A DNA stretch of 64,000 nt from NCBI GenBank assembly GCA_946803585.1, contig CAMPEQ010000005.1:155607-219606 (forward strand), read 5' to 3'. The notes beneath the pieces are model-generated. The model was given only the letters and a program-made list of their open reading frames with translations. It made no database searches and was not told the origin of the DNA. Positions 24,449-32,916 of the stretch are shown piece after piece. This stretch comes from an uncultured Actinomycetes bacterium (GTDB lineage: Bacteria; Actinomycetota; Actinomycetes; S36-B12; UBA10799). The translations under genes and the position numbers were made by a program. Positions within the stretch are counted from its first letter, which is position 1. Every line of letters begins with the position of its first letter.

Positions 24449-25255
24449 GTGGCCATTGATTTGAACTCTGATATCGGCGAAGGCATCGGGGACGACCCAG
24501 TTGCGCTTGACGATGCTCTCCTCTCTGTTGTCTCCAGCGCGAATATCGCAGCCGGTGGTCACGCTGGTGATGCCGACACGATGGCGCGCGTTTGTGAGCA
24601 AGCAGCGGCGCGCAAAGTGGCGATCGGCGCCCACGTGTCGTATCTGGACCGCGAGGGATTTGGTCGCTCACCACAGGTCGTCGACGATGACACCCTGCGC
24701 GCTCAGATCCTTGATCAGATCACTGCCCTAGATGAGGCGGCGCAGGCGGTTGAGTCGGCCGTGACCTACATCAAAGCCCATGGAGCTCTCTACCACCAAG
24801 CGTGTATCCCAGGGAGCCGAGAAGCGGAGATCATCATCGACTCGGCCTTGCAGTTCAAAGCTGAACACGGCCGGTCACTTGCCATCCTGGGATTCGCTGG
24901 TTCCGACCTCATCGCCCGCGCACGCGAAGCCGGGTTGAAAGGCGCGAACGAGGCCTTCGCCGATCGTGCCTACACCACGGAAGGCTGGCTGGTTGCGCGA
25001 TCAGAAACGGACTCGGTGATCACCGACCCAAGTCAAGCCCTCGTCCGGCTCAAACGATTGCTGCGAGACGACGAGATCATCTCCATCGAGGGAACACCAA
25101 TCGAGGTCAAGGCCCAGAGCATCTGCATCCACGGCGATACCCCCGGAGCGGTGGTGATGGCTCGACGACTGAAGGCTGCCATCGATGCGGACCGTGTGAG
25201 GATCGCTCCATTCGCGCCACCGCCAAGGCCCCAACCCAAAGTCCACACCAGCTAG
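24449..25255 (+). CDS. pxpA: 5-oxoprolinase subunit A (LamB/YcsF family)
   Basis: Starting at GTG 24449 the protein reads VAIDLNSDIGEGIGDD, the characteristic N-terminus of PxpA, followed by SANIAAGGHAGDADTM, AIGAHVSYLDREGFGR and KAHGALYHQA, and ends with SICIHGDTPGAV. About 268 residues, close to the usual 250. PxpA, B and C together hydrolyse 5-oxoproline (pyroglutamate) to glutamate with ATP, which removes a damage product of glutamine/glutathione-type chemistry. An open frame upstream to 24365 is not family-like. First of three tandem genes, 37 bases before pxpB. Confidence 0.92.
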   Translation: MAIDLNSDIGEGIGDDPVALDDALLSVVSSANIAAGGHAGDADTMARVCEQAAARKVAIGAHVSYLDREGFGRSPQVVDDDTLRAQILDQITALDEAAQAVESAVTYIKAHGALYHQACIPGSREAEIIIDSALQFKAEHGRSLAILGFAGSDLIARAREAGLKGANEAFADRAYTTEGWLVARSETDSVITDPSQALVRLKRLLRDDEIISIEGTPIEVKAQSICIHGDTPGAVVMARRLKAAIDADRVRIAPFAPPPRPQPKVHTS

Positions 25256-25292
25256 CCTGCGTCATGAGCGAGTAGCAGGTGGGAGCGCGATA

Positions 25293-26009
25293 GTGAGCGA
25301 GATGGATCGAGCGGTCTTGCGAGTGGACTCTTACGGGGAGGATGCCTTCCTGATCCATCCGGTGGATCCCGCGACCATTCCAGCACTGCTTGATGCGTTG
25401 GATGGGCAGATCTCAGGAACCTCAGTACTGCGCGAGGCGCATCCCGGTGAACGGTCGATCCTCGTGCGATTCGATCCCACAAGCACTGCCAGTGCGGCAA
25501 GCCCTGCTAGTACTGCGAGCGCGGTCGGGACTGCCAGCGAGCCCAGCACGATCAAACCGGCAACAACACCGCACGCGGAAATCGAAGGCCTGCTTGCGAA
25601 TCTGCTACCTATCCCGTCGCCTAGCGCGCAAGAGTCCGTCACCTTGCCGGTTCGATACGACGGGCCCGACCTGACCCACGTCGCTGACCAATGCAACCTC
25701 AGTGTTGATGCGGTCGTCGCACTCCACCAACGCACGACCTACCGCGCCGCCTTCTGCGGGTTCGCACCTGGCTTCGCCTACCTCACCGGCCTTCCCCAAC
25801 AGCTTCAGCTTCCCCGCCTCGATTCGCCGCGCAGTGTGGTCCCGGCCGGGTCAGTCGCCATCGCCGCGCATTACTGCGCCGTGTACCCGTCGCAATCCCC
25901 GGGCGGTTGGCTACTCATCGGCCATTGCGATACCGAACTGTTCGATCCATCAGCCACCCCGCCCGCGCTACTTGTCCCGGGCACCGCTGTCAGGTTCGAG
26001 GCGATCTGA
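25293..26009 (+). CDS. pxpB: 5-oxoprolinase subunit B (KipI/AHS1 family)
   Basis: The 238-residue product has the PxpB/KipI cyclophilin-like core: VTLPVRYDGPDL, then GFAPGFAYLTGLP, PRSVVPAGSVAIA and SPGGWLLIGHCD. The start is GTG 25293. Between residues about 65 and 95 it carries a low-complexity Ala/Ser/Thr stretch (STASAASPASTASAVG) not usual in the family, probably a flexible loop. It is the second subunit of the 5-oxoprolinase complex and overlaps pxpC in TGATG. Confidence 0.9.
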   Translation: MSEMDRAVLRVDSYGEDAFLIHPVDPATIPALLDALDGQISGTSVLREAHPGERSILVRFDPTSTASAASPASTASAVGTASEPSTIKPATTPHAEIEGLLANLLPIPSPSAQESVTLPVRYDGPDLTHVADQCNLSVDAVVALHQRTTYRAAFCGFAPGFAYLTGLPQQLQLPRLDSPRSVVPAGSVAIAAHYCAVYPSQSPGGWLLIGHCDTELFDPSATPPALLVPGTAVRFEAI

Positions 26010-26956
26010 TGGGAATCCTCATCATCAAACCGGGTATGCAGTGCCTACTCCAAGACGGAGGACGCTTCGGCCACGCCCGATTCGGAGTCGCCCGCAGCGG
26101 CGCGTTCGACCTCGCGTCCTGGCGTCGGGCGAACCAGCTCGTCGGCAACCCCATCCCGGCCCCGAATGAGATCGCCCGTGGACCGGCTTCCCTTGAGTTA
26201 CTCGTCGGCGGCCTCGAGTTCATAACGACCACCGAAGTCACCCTCGCTATCGCTGGGGCCGACTGCGCCACAACGACAGCTGACCCCGCGGGGCAGCAAC
26301 ACCAACTCGAACCCGCTGCCGCGCATCACCTTCAGGCCGGTGTCACAGTCAGCCTCGCTCGCGCCAAGAAGGGTCTACGCACGTACGTTGCATTAAGCGG
26401 CGGAATAGATGCTCCGTTAGTTCTGGGTTCGCGCAGCTACGACACCACCGCCCAACTTGGCCCACTTCCGCTGGTCGCCGGAACTGAGCTGGCGATCGCG
26501 GCCAAGACTCAACTACCGGAACGCCCTCCTGGCGACCGGACGCACCATGACACCGCCCCGACCGATCCCTGGACCCGCCCTATTCGCCTAGTCGTAGGAC
26601 CAGAAACACAGCTCACACCAAACGGTCTGGCTTCGCTCACGAGTCAACGGTGGAAGGTCACCCCGAACTCGAGTCGGGCCGGAATCAGACTGATCTCGAC
26701 AGAGCACGGCCCGAACTTCCCACCACTGGTCGATGCTGGAACACTCCCCTCCGCGCCCACAATCGCCGGAGCGATTCAGGCGCTTCCCAGCGGGGAACTC
26801 GTCGTCCTTGGCCCAGACGGACCGACCACTGGCGGCTACCCCATCGTGGCGATCATGTCGAGGTCGGACCTAAGTCGGCTGAGCCAGATCCGACCAGGCT
26901 CAACGGTCGAGTTCGACACCTCAGACGCTTTAGACGCCATAGCCGCCCCGAACTGA
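26009..26956 (+). CDS. pxpC: 5-oxoprolinase subunit C (KipA/AHS2 family)
   Basis: The 315-residue protein starts at ATG 26009, overlapping the pxpB stop. Family signatures: IIKPGMQCLLQDGGRFGHAR, VARSGAFDLASWRRANQLVG, LELLVGGLEF, RTYVALSGGIDAP and the C-terminal LVVLGPDGPTTGGYPIVA. It pairs with PxpB to form the ATP-dependent ring-opening part of 5-oxoprolinase. The last gene of the operon; the next gene begins 216 bases on, behind a dyad. Confidence 0.92.
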   Translation: MGILIIKPGMQCLLQDGGRFGHARFGVARSGAFDLASWRRANQLVGNPIPAPNEIARGPASLELLVGGLEFITTTEVTLAIAGADCATTTADPAGQQHQLEPAAAHHLQAGVTVSLARAKKGLRTYVALSGGIDAPLVLGSRSYDTTAQLGPLPLVAGTELAIAAKTQLPERPPGDRTHHDTAPTDPWTRPIRLVVGPETQLTPNGLASLTSQRWKVTPNSSRAGIRLISTEHGPNFPPLVDAGTLPSAPTIAGAIQALPSGELVVLGPDGPTTGGYPIVAIMSRSDLSRLSQIRPGSTVEFDTSDALDAIAAPN

Positions 26957-27079
26957 ACCTTCCGATTCGCTTACCAACGGTCTCCGGCGAGCCGCTCGGG
27001 AATGAACTGCATTTCTGTACGGTTCAAGTAATCAACGAGGAAATTTTCGGATTCCACCAATCCATCTGCGGGCACACAC

Positions 27080-27105
27080 CGAATACCGGTCGTACACGGT
27101 ATTCG
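27080..27105. promoter_or_regulatory. 26-base perfect dyad upstream of ABC exporter operon
   Basis: CGAATACCG (27080-27088) and CGGTATTCG (27097-27105) are perfect inverted repeats around an 8-base spacer, 67 bases before the first permease start. The size and symmetry fit a dimeric repressor (TetR/MarR-like) site. No regulator gene is adjacent. The rest of 26957-27172 shows no gene. Confidence 0.6.
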
Positions 27106-27172
27106 AGGAACGCGATCACGACTGATCGATGACGGCGCAACAGGCCATCATCGGATTCGGAGGGACTGACTA

Positions 27173-28270
27173 GTGCGCCTAGCTCTACTCGAGATGCGGC
27201 GAGCCAAGCTGCGCTTTGGGCTGCTCACCGGAGCCGTCTCATTGCTCATCTTCCTCGTGCTGTTTCTTTCGGCCCTTTCCGGCGCACTGGTGAACTCCTT
27301 CACTGGAGCCTTCAGCAACCTCGACGCAGACGTACTCGTCTACTCCGATACGGCGCGGGACAATATTCAGGGGTCACGCTTACAACCCGACACAGTTGCA
27401 AAGGTGGCAGCCGTGCCCGGAGTAGCCGCCGCCGGTGGCCTGGCCACCACCACCACATCCGCGCAACTGTCGACCGGGAAGAGTGATCTGCAGGTATTCG
27501 GCTTCACCCCCGGAGCCCCCGGCACTCCTGGCGGTCTCACAGATGGTCGCCTTCCGAGCGCCCCTAATGAGACAGCCGCAGACATCTCCGACGCCGCTAT
27601 CGGCGACACCATTACCCTCCTACCGACGAATATCGAACTCACCGTGGTCGGGCTCCTCAAGGGTGCTCAGTTCAATGCGGCCCCGACGGCCTACGTCGAC
27701 CTCGCTAGTTACGAGGCTGCGCAGAAGGCTGCCAACCCGAACGCTCCCTACGTCCCAATCAACGCCGTCGCTGTCAACACCGAACCTGGAGCTTCAGCGA
27801 GCACTGTCGCTACCGACATCGGCAGCACGGTTCAAGGGACCAAGGGCTACACGATGAGTAGCGCCATCGCGAATATTCCGGGTGTCTCATCCGTCAGTCA
27901 GACCTTCGGCATTCTCGTCGGCCTTACCTTCATCATCGGAATCGTTGTGATCGGCTTCTTCTTCCTCATCCTCACGGTGCAGAAGATGAAGGTGTTCACG
28001 TTGCTACGGGCGACCGGAGCTTCCACCTGGCAGCTCACCAAGACGGTCTCATTCCAGATCACCGCTGTGGTGTTCCTGGCAAGTATCGTCGCTAGCCTGC
28101 TCACCTTCGGCGCTCTGCAGGGCGTCAATACCGGCTTGCCCGTGTCCCTGAGCCCAGCGCTCGTCGGAGCTGTGGTGGTGGCAGTCTGGATCTTTAGCTT
28201 GCTAACCGGATCATTGAGCGTACGAAGAATCCGCGCCATTGACCCAGCGAGCGCGGCAGGTGCCCGATGA
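27173..28270 (+). CDS. FtsX/MacB-type ABC transporter permease (first)
   Basis: The 365-residue protein has one N-terminal membrane helix (about 15-40), a large extracellular domain (about 45-240), and three C-terminal helices (about 250-280, 300-325, 335-355), the FtsX/MacB permease layout. The extracellular part holds low-complexity GFTPGAPGTPGG and NTEPGASAS. Starts at GTG 27173 and overlaps the next permease by four bases (ATGATG region). With the second permease and the ATPase it should form a heteromeric exporter or mechanotransmission complex; substrate unknown. Confidence 0.85.
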   Translation: MRLALLEMRRAKLRFGLLTGAVSLLIFLVLFLSALSGALVNSFTGAFSNLDADVLVYSDTARDNIQGSRLQPDTVAKVAAVPGVAAAGGLATTTTSAQLSTGKSDLQVFGFTPGAPGTPGGLTDGRLPSAPNETAADISDAAIGDTITLLPTNIELTVVGLLKGAQFNAAPTAYVDLASYEAAQKAANPNAPYVPINAVAVNTEPGASASTVATDIGSTVQGTKGYTMSSAIANIPGVSSVSQTFGILVGLTFIIGIVVIGFFFLILTVQKMKVFTLLRATGASTWQLTKTVSFQITAVVFLASIVASLLTFGALQGVNTGLPVSLSPALVGAVVVAVWIFSLLTGSLSVRRIRAIDPASAAGAR

Positions 28271-29364
28271 TGCTCGCGTGGGCGGAGATCCGCCGATCTA
28301 GTGGACGCTTCCTTTCGATCATCGGTGCACTGTCGCTAATTACCTTCCTCGTGCTGACGCTGTCAGCACTTTCTGATGGGCTCTTCTTTGGCTCAACTGG
28401 CGCGGTAAAGGCACCATCAGCGCAGGCGTACGTGTTCAGCGAGGATGCCGAGGGCTCTTTCATCCGATCGCAGATCCCCGCAGCCGACGTCGAGAAGTAC
28501 CGACAACTCGACGGGATCGATCGCGCGGGCCCGGTCGGGGTTCTCCTTACTTCCGGCAAAGCCAGTAGTGGTGAGCTAGACGTTGCAGTGTTCGGTGTCG
28601 ACCCAGAAAGCGCGAGCGCCCCGCAGACAGTCACCAAGGGCCGACTCCCCACTCCCGCAGAGAATGGCGTTGCGGCGATCGACGACAGTGCGAAGGGAGT
28701 CGAGATCGGCTCAACCGTCACTGTCGGCGATGTGCCTGTCGAGATCGTTGGACTCACATCCGGATCGAGCTACCAACTCCAGCCGACGCTGTGGACCACC
28801 GTCGACACCTGGACAGCGATGCAAGAAAGCGTCCGACCGGAGACTCGCGGCTTACCGGCATACGTCTCTGCGATTGCCCTCGACCTCAGCGCGGGCACGA
28901 CTGTGGAATCGCTGAGGTCGATCGCTGGCACTGTTGTCCTCACTGAGGATCAGGCCGCGCTAGCGATTCCCGGGGTCGAGCAACAGCGCTCCACCCTCAA
29001 CTCGATCATCTACACGACGCTGTTGGTCGCGGCACTAGTCGTTGCCCTGTTCTTCGCGCTCATCGTGTTGGAAAAGCGCGACCTCTTCGCTGCACTCAAG
29101 GCACTGGGCACATCGACCGGCCGACTAGGTCGATCCGTCATCATCCAAGCCATCTTTGCCTCCGTGATCGGGGTGATCCTGGGGGCCATCGCCTCACGCC
29201 TACTGGGCCTCGTCATCCCGTCAGAAGTCCCAACGCTCTACCTCACCAACTCCCTCATCCAGATATCCGTCTTCACCATCGTCGCGAGTGTGCTCGGTGC
29301 GGTGTTCTCACTTCGTCGAATCGCCAAGATTGATCCGGCAACTGCTCTAGGAGGCAACCTCTAA
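28267..29364 (+). CDS. FtsX/MacB-type ABC transporter permease (second)
   Basis: A paralogue of the preceding permease with the same length (365 residues) and the same topology: N-terminal helix, extracellular domain (about 45-230), three C-terminal helices. Both N-termini share an LLIFLVLFLSALS / LITFLVLTLSALS segment and both end with an R-I-x-x-I-DPA motif, the FtsX C-terminal signature. It overlaps its neighbours on both sides (ATG 28267 inside the previous stop; its TAA overlaps the ATPase start at 29364). Substrate unknown. Confidence 0.85.
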   Translation: MMLAWAEIRRSSGRFLSIIGALSLITFLVLTLSALSDGLFFGSTGAVKAPSAQAYVFSEDAEGSFIRSQIPAADVEKYRQLDGIDRAGPVGVLLTSGKASSGELDVAVFGVDPESASAPQTVTKGRLPTPAENGVAAIDDSAKGVEIGSTVTVGDVPVEIVGLTSGSSYQLQPTLWTTVDTWTAMQESVRPETRGLPAYVSAIALDLSAGTTVESLRSIAGTVVLTEDQAALAIPGVEQQRSTLNSIIYTTLLVAALVVALFFALIVLEKRDLFAALKALGTSTGRLGRSVIIQAIFASVIGVILGAIASRLLGLVIPSEVPTLYLTNSLIQISVFTIVASVLGAVFSLRRIAKIDPATALGGNL

Positions 29365-30125
29365 TGGCTAGCAACACGACAACCGCAGACACAGCTTCTA
29401 CCGGTTCAGCAAGCACCGAGCCAATCCTTCGAGTCAACGACGTCACAAAGACCTACGGCGAGGGTCACACGGCCGTGACGGCGGTGGCCAACGCATCGCT
29501 GGCGGTCAAGGAGGGCGAGTTCGTCTCGCTCCTAGGACCATCGGGATCTGGCAAGACCACCCTCATCTCGATGATCGGGGGGCTCCTAACCTCAACTAGT
29601 GGCACCATCGAACTCGGCGATGTGGACGTCTCAACTTTGTCGAAGAAGGACCTGACGGCATTCCGAGCCCAACGCGTCGGCTTCGTCTTCCAGGCCTCCA
29701 ATCTCGTCCCCTTCCTTACTGCCAAGGAGAACCTGGTCTACGTCGCCACACTGCGTAAGGACTACGACCGCAAACAAGCCAGCAAGCGAGCAGACGAACT
29801 CCTCGGTGAGCTGGGATTGAGCGAGAGGATCGGCAACCTCCCTGAGCAACTCTCCGGCGGCGAGCGCCAACGAGTAGCGATTGGACGCGCACTTATGAAC
29901 GATCCGGACCTAGTCCTCGTCGACGAACCGACCGCGTCACTGGACACCGAGCTGGGACGACAGGTCGTTCAACTACTCGCTCGTGAGGTCAAAGATCGGG
30001 GCAAAACGGGCATTATGGTCACACATGATCTTCGAATGGTCGAGTACACCGATCAGGTTTTCGAAATCTTAGATGGAAAGCTGAGCGCCGAGGGAACCGG
30101 AAAGGAGAAAGCTAAGTCACACTGA
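29364..30125 (+). CDS. ABC transporter ATP-binding protein (LolD/MacB type)
   Basis: The 253-residue cytoplasmic ATPase has Walker A GPSGSGKTT (residues 58-66), Q-loop GFVFQASNLVP, signature LSGGERQRVAIGRAL, Walker B LVLVDEPTASLD and switch histidine MVTHD. The subtype is the one paired with FtsX-fold permeases. An extra Ser/Thr-rich N-terminus of about 20 residues precedes the domain. It is the last gene of the exporter operon; a short hairpin TTCCCC/GGGGAA (30135-30159) follows the stop and may end transcription. Confidence 0.92.
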   Translation: MASNTTTADTASTGSASTEPILRVNDVTKTYGEGHTAVTAVANASLAVKEGEFVSLLGPSGSGKTTLISMIGGLLTSTSGTIELGDVDVSTLSKKDLTAFRAQRVGFVFQASNLVPFLTAKENLVYVATLRKDYDRKQASKRADELLGELGLSERIGNLPEQLSGGERQRVAIGRALMNDPDLVLVDEPTASLDTELGRQVVQLLAREVKDRGKTGIMVTHDLRMVEYTDQVFEILDGKLSAEGTGKEKAKSH

Positions 30126-30309
30126 GAGCCAAGCTTCCCCTCTATCACGAATCGGGGAAACGAGGTTACGATTGACAAGATTGAGTGTGGATCATTTGCC
30201 GCCACAAGCACTCTTGGTAATAACCAGGCAACACCGACTGTTAATGCGACACCGACCAGTGTTGTAACGCAAACTACAGCCACCTACTAGTGCGGCCAAG
30301 GACAGGAAT

Positions 30310-31497
30310 ATGAGTAAAAGAGTTCTCTTCACCGTCGTGATCGGTTCCGGCGCCCTCGCACTATCAGCATGCTCAGGGCTGACTGCCTCGACGAGTAACG
30401 ACTTCGTGGGCGCAGACGCCTCAACGGTGTCCGACCTTGTCGTGCTGACTTCCAACATTGATGACACCCAAGAGCTGAAGGCTGGCCAGCGCGTGAAGTT
30501 CACCGCGCAGGAGCCTTGGCTCATCGAGTCGGTCACCGTCAACGGCCCGTCTGGCAACGAGACCTTCGGTGTCACCGGAACGGGCGAGAAATGGAAGTCA
30601 GACCCCCTAGCTCCAGCACAGATGTCCACTTACACCGCAACCATGCGTAACTCCGATACCGGCGAAGCCGTTGCTGTGAAGCGCCAGGTCATCGCTGGCC
30701 CGGCGACGGACACCTTCGAGGTTGACGTAACGCCGACCAACGGCAGCTACGGCGTCGGCATCATCCCCAAGGTCGAGTTCGACCAAGATGTCCCGTCCAA
30801 GGACCGCGCCGCGATGGTAGAGCGATTCACCGTCACCTCCGCCCCGACTGAGGTCACCGGAAGCTGGCGCTGGACCGACGCCAACACCGTCGCCTTCCGT
30901 CCCGATACCAAGTTCTGGCCAGCGGATCAGAAGGTCGTTGTCTCTGCTGACATGGAAGGTGCCCGTATCTCTGGGAAGAAGGGCAAGTCCACCTTCGGCG
31001 AGGGAACGGAATCCACCAAGTTCAAGATTGACCGTTCGCTTGTCGTGACACTCAATGGTGCGACTAAGTCTGGGACCGTCAAGATTGATGGTAAGAAGGT
31101 CCGGAGCATCCCCATCTCGCTCGGTAAGTCCGGCTACACCACCCGCTCGGGTATCAAGACGATCACGGACATCATCCGGGTCCAGCGCATGACAAACGTT
31201 GGCGTCACCGACGATGAGGTCTACGACCTCCAGGTGCCATTCGCGATGCGTGTCACTGACACTGGCGAGTTCCTTCACGGAGCGCCTTGGAACGGCAATA
31301 TCGGCTACGCGAACACCTCGCACGGCTGCTCAAACCTCACCTACTCCGACGCTTCCTGGCTGTTCTCCCGGGTGAAGTACGGCGACCCGGTCATCACCAC
31401 CGGGACCGGCCGAGCAATGGAGACCTGGAACGGCCCGGGAGCCCTCTGGAATATCAAGTACAGCAAGTGGGCCAACACCCCCGAGGCCTCCGCCTAA
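30310..31497 (+). CDS. L,D-transpeptidase lipoprotein with Ig-like domains
   Basis: The 395-residue protein begins with a lipoprotein signal and lipobox LSAC (C21). Two Ig-like beta domains (about residues 40-240) precede a YkuD catalytic domain (about 250-380) with FLHGAPWN and the active-site SHGCSNLTYSDASWLF containing the nucleophile cysteine. This is the actinobacterial Ldt architecture; the enzyme makes 3-3 cross-links in peptidoglycan on the outer face of the membrane. The usual motif is SHGCVN; here the residue after Cys is Ser. Stands alone, 184 bases after the ABC ATPase, and ends in a strong terminator. Confidence 0.92.
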   Translation: MSKRVLFTVVIGSGALALSACSGLTASTSNDFVGADASTVSDLVVLTSNIDDTQELKAGQRVKFTAQEPWLIESVTVNGPSGNETFGVTGTGEKWKSDPLAPAQMSTYTATMRNSDTGEAVAVKRQVIAGPATDTFEVDVTPTNGSYGVGIIPKVEFDQDVPSKDRAAMVERFTVTSAPTEVTGSWRWTDANTVAFRPDTKFWPADQKVVVSADMEGARISGKKGKSTFGEGTESTKFKIDRSLVVTLNGATKSGTVKIDGKKVRSIPISLGKSGYTTRSGIKTITDIIRVQRMTNVGVTDDEVYDLQVPFAMRVTDTGEFLHGAPWNGNIGYANTSHGCSNLTYSDASWLFSRVKYGDPVITTGTGRAMETWNGPGALWNIKYSKWANTPEASA

Positions 31498-31513
31498 ACC
31501 GCACTCACACAAG

Positions 31514-31556
31514 AGCGCGGCAGCTACCGATTCGCTTCGGAGCTGCCGCGCTTTTG
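31514..31556 (+). terminator. Rho-independent terminator after L,D-transpeptidase
   Basis: AGCGCGGCAGCT (31514-31525) pairs perfectly with AGCTGCCGCGCT (31541-31552), loop of 15 bases, then TTTT. It lies 16 bases after the L,D-transpeptidase stop, between two convergent genes. Confidence 0.9.
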
Positions 31557-31589
31557 GTTGTCGTTGTGGGTGGGTATGAATCCTCAGGT

Positions 31590-31862
31590 CTACTTCGGTA
31601 GGGAGGAAGCTGCCTTGTCCGCCGCCGCCTTGGCCGCTGCTGACAAGGATGCCGCACCGCCTTTGAGCTGGTCCGAGGCCAAGTTAATAGCTGCTGTTGC
31701 GTGATCCTGAGCCGTGTTACTGACCTCCGTCACCTGCTCCGGAAGCGCCTCCGCCGCCTTACCGGGAATCGCGCTCACCGCCGCGGCTAGGTTCGCTGCT
31801 GCCACTTGGGCCGCTGCAACTGCCTCTTGTACTTTTGCCATCGCATCATCTGTAGTCGCCAT
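31590..31862 (-). CDS. Small Ala-rich helical protein
   Basis: The 90-residue protein is about 40% Ala, with regularly spaced Lys, Asp and Glu, and should be one or two long amphipathic helices (MATTDDAMAKVQEAVAAAQV; AAIPGKAAEALP-like middle; ASSLPK end). There is no membrane segment. Such helices occur in phasin-like, histone-like or stress proteins; I cannot choose. ATG 31860-31862 or the ATG two codons earlier may be the start; no clear ribosome site. Confidence 0.6.
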   Translation of the reverse strand: MATTDDAMAKVQEAVAAAQVAAANLAAAVSAIPGKAAEALPEQVTEVSNTAQDHATAAINLASDQLKGGAASLSAAAKAAADKAASSLPK

Positions 31863-31974
31863 GGCCACAATTTCGCACTATCGCCCTAGCTGCGTCTACT
31901 CGTCGTCATCCGAGCGGCATAGAGGCGACGGAATCCTCTCCCCTATGCCGCCCAATGGTGCGACCTGAGGCTTC

Positions 31975-32730
31975 CTAGACCTTTTCTGCGGGGACGTCAG
32001 CTAGCGGCGCCTCTGGAGAGTCGGCGTGCGTCGACCGGGAAGCAGCCCAGACTGCCGCGGCGATCAAGCCACCAACAAGTGGGGCAACGATGAATAGCCA
32101 CAGTTGTGAGAGCGCAGCTCCACCTTCAAACAGCGCCGGCCCAATCGAACGTGCCGGATTGACGGAGGTTCCGGTCAGCGGGATTCCGACGAGGTGAACC
32201 ACTACGAGCGTGACTCCGATGGCGACACCGGCCATCGACTCGACTGCCCACTTATCCGTCACCATCAAAATCACATAGACAAAGAGCGCGGTGAGTAACA
32301 CCTCGACCACGAACGCGCCAGCCATATTGATGGTCGTGCCGTAGCCGTTGGTTCCGAGTGCGCCAGTGGTATCCACGACGTCAAAGCTCGTCACCATCAA
32401 CTTCAGCACGGCGGCACCCAAGATTGCGCCCAGGATCTGCACAGCCATGTACGCCAAACCAAGACTGATTTCGATCTTCTTGGTCACCATCATGGCGATG
32501 GTGACAGCCGGGTTGACGTGGCAGCCCGAGATTCCACCAATGGCATACACAAGGAACACGAGAACGAACCCGAAGGCAATGGCGACACCAAGCGTGCCGG
32601 AGGCCGGGACCGGGAAGTCTGCGGTGGCGGTGATGTCTCGTGCCGCGGCGATGCCGGTCACGGCCGCGCCAACAGCGAGGAATACTAATGCGAATGTGCC
32701 GATGAATTCGGCTACCAGTTTTTTACCCAT
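31975..32730 (-). CDS. Aquaporin / MIP-family channel
   Basis: A 251-residue channel with six hydrophobic helices and both NPA motifs: CHVNPAVTIAMM after helix 2 and TSVNPARSIGPAL after helix 5. The Arg following the second NPA is the selectivity-filter Arg. The helix arrangement fits a water-selective aquaporin (AqpZ-like) rather than a glycerol channel, which would have Asp after the second NPA. ATG 32728-32730 starts MGKKLVAEFIGT, the common N-terminus; the frame extends 4 codons upstream to a TTG. Monocistronic. Confidence 0.92.
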   Translation of the reverse strand: MGKKLVAEFIGTFALVFLAVGAAVTGIAAARDITATADFPVPASGTLGVAIAFGFVLVFLVYAIGGISGCHVNPAVTIAMMVTKKIEISLGLAYMAVQILGAILGAAVLKLMVTSFDVVDTTGALGTNGYGTTINMAGAFVVEVLLTALFVYVILMVTDKWAVESMAGVAIGVTLVVVHLVGIPLTGTSVNPARSIGPALFEGGAALSQLWLFIVAPLVGGLIAAAVWAASRSTHADSPEAPLADVPAEKV

Positions 32731-32916
32731 GCGCGCATCCAAGCGGGTACCTGATCGAAATCCAACGCTATTTCACGCGCCGCTCTGCCAATTATTGTCC
32801 AACTGATTGACCAACCTTCCACTTCCAACCCGTTCGTGGGGTTACCGGTATTTAGATTGCGCGATAGCGTGGTCACAACCTGACCACTAGGTGGGCGGTT
32901 TCCACTCCTGAGAGGT

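Noticed and set aside
30172-30197. TTGACA-like -35 box before the L,D-transpeptidase gene
   Set aside because: No acceptable -10 at normal spacing, so the match is probably accidental.
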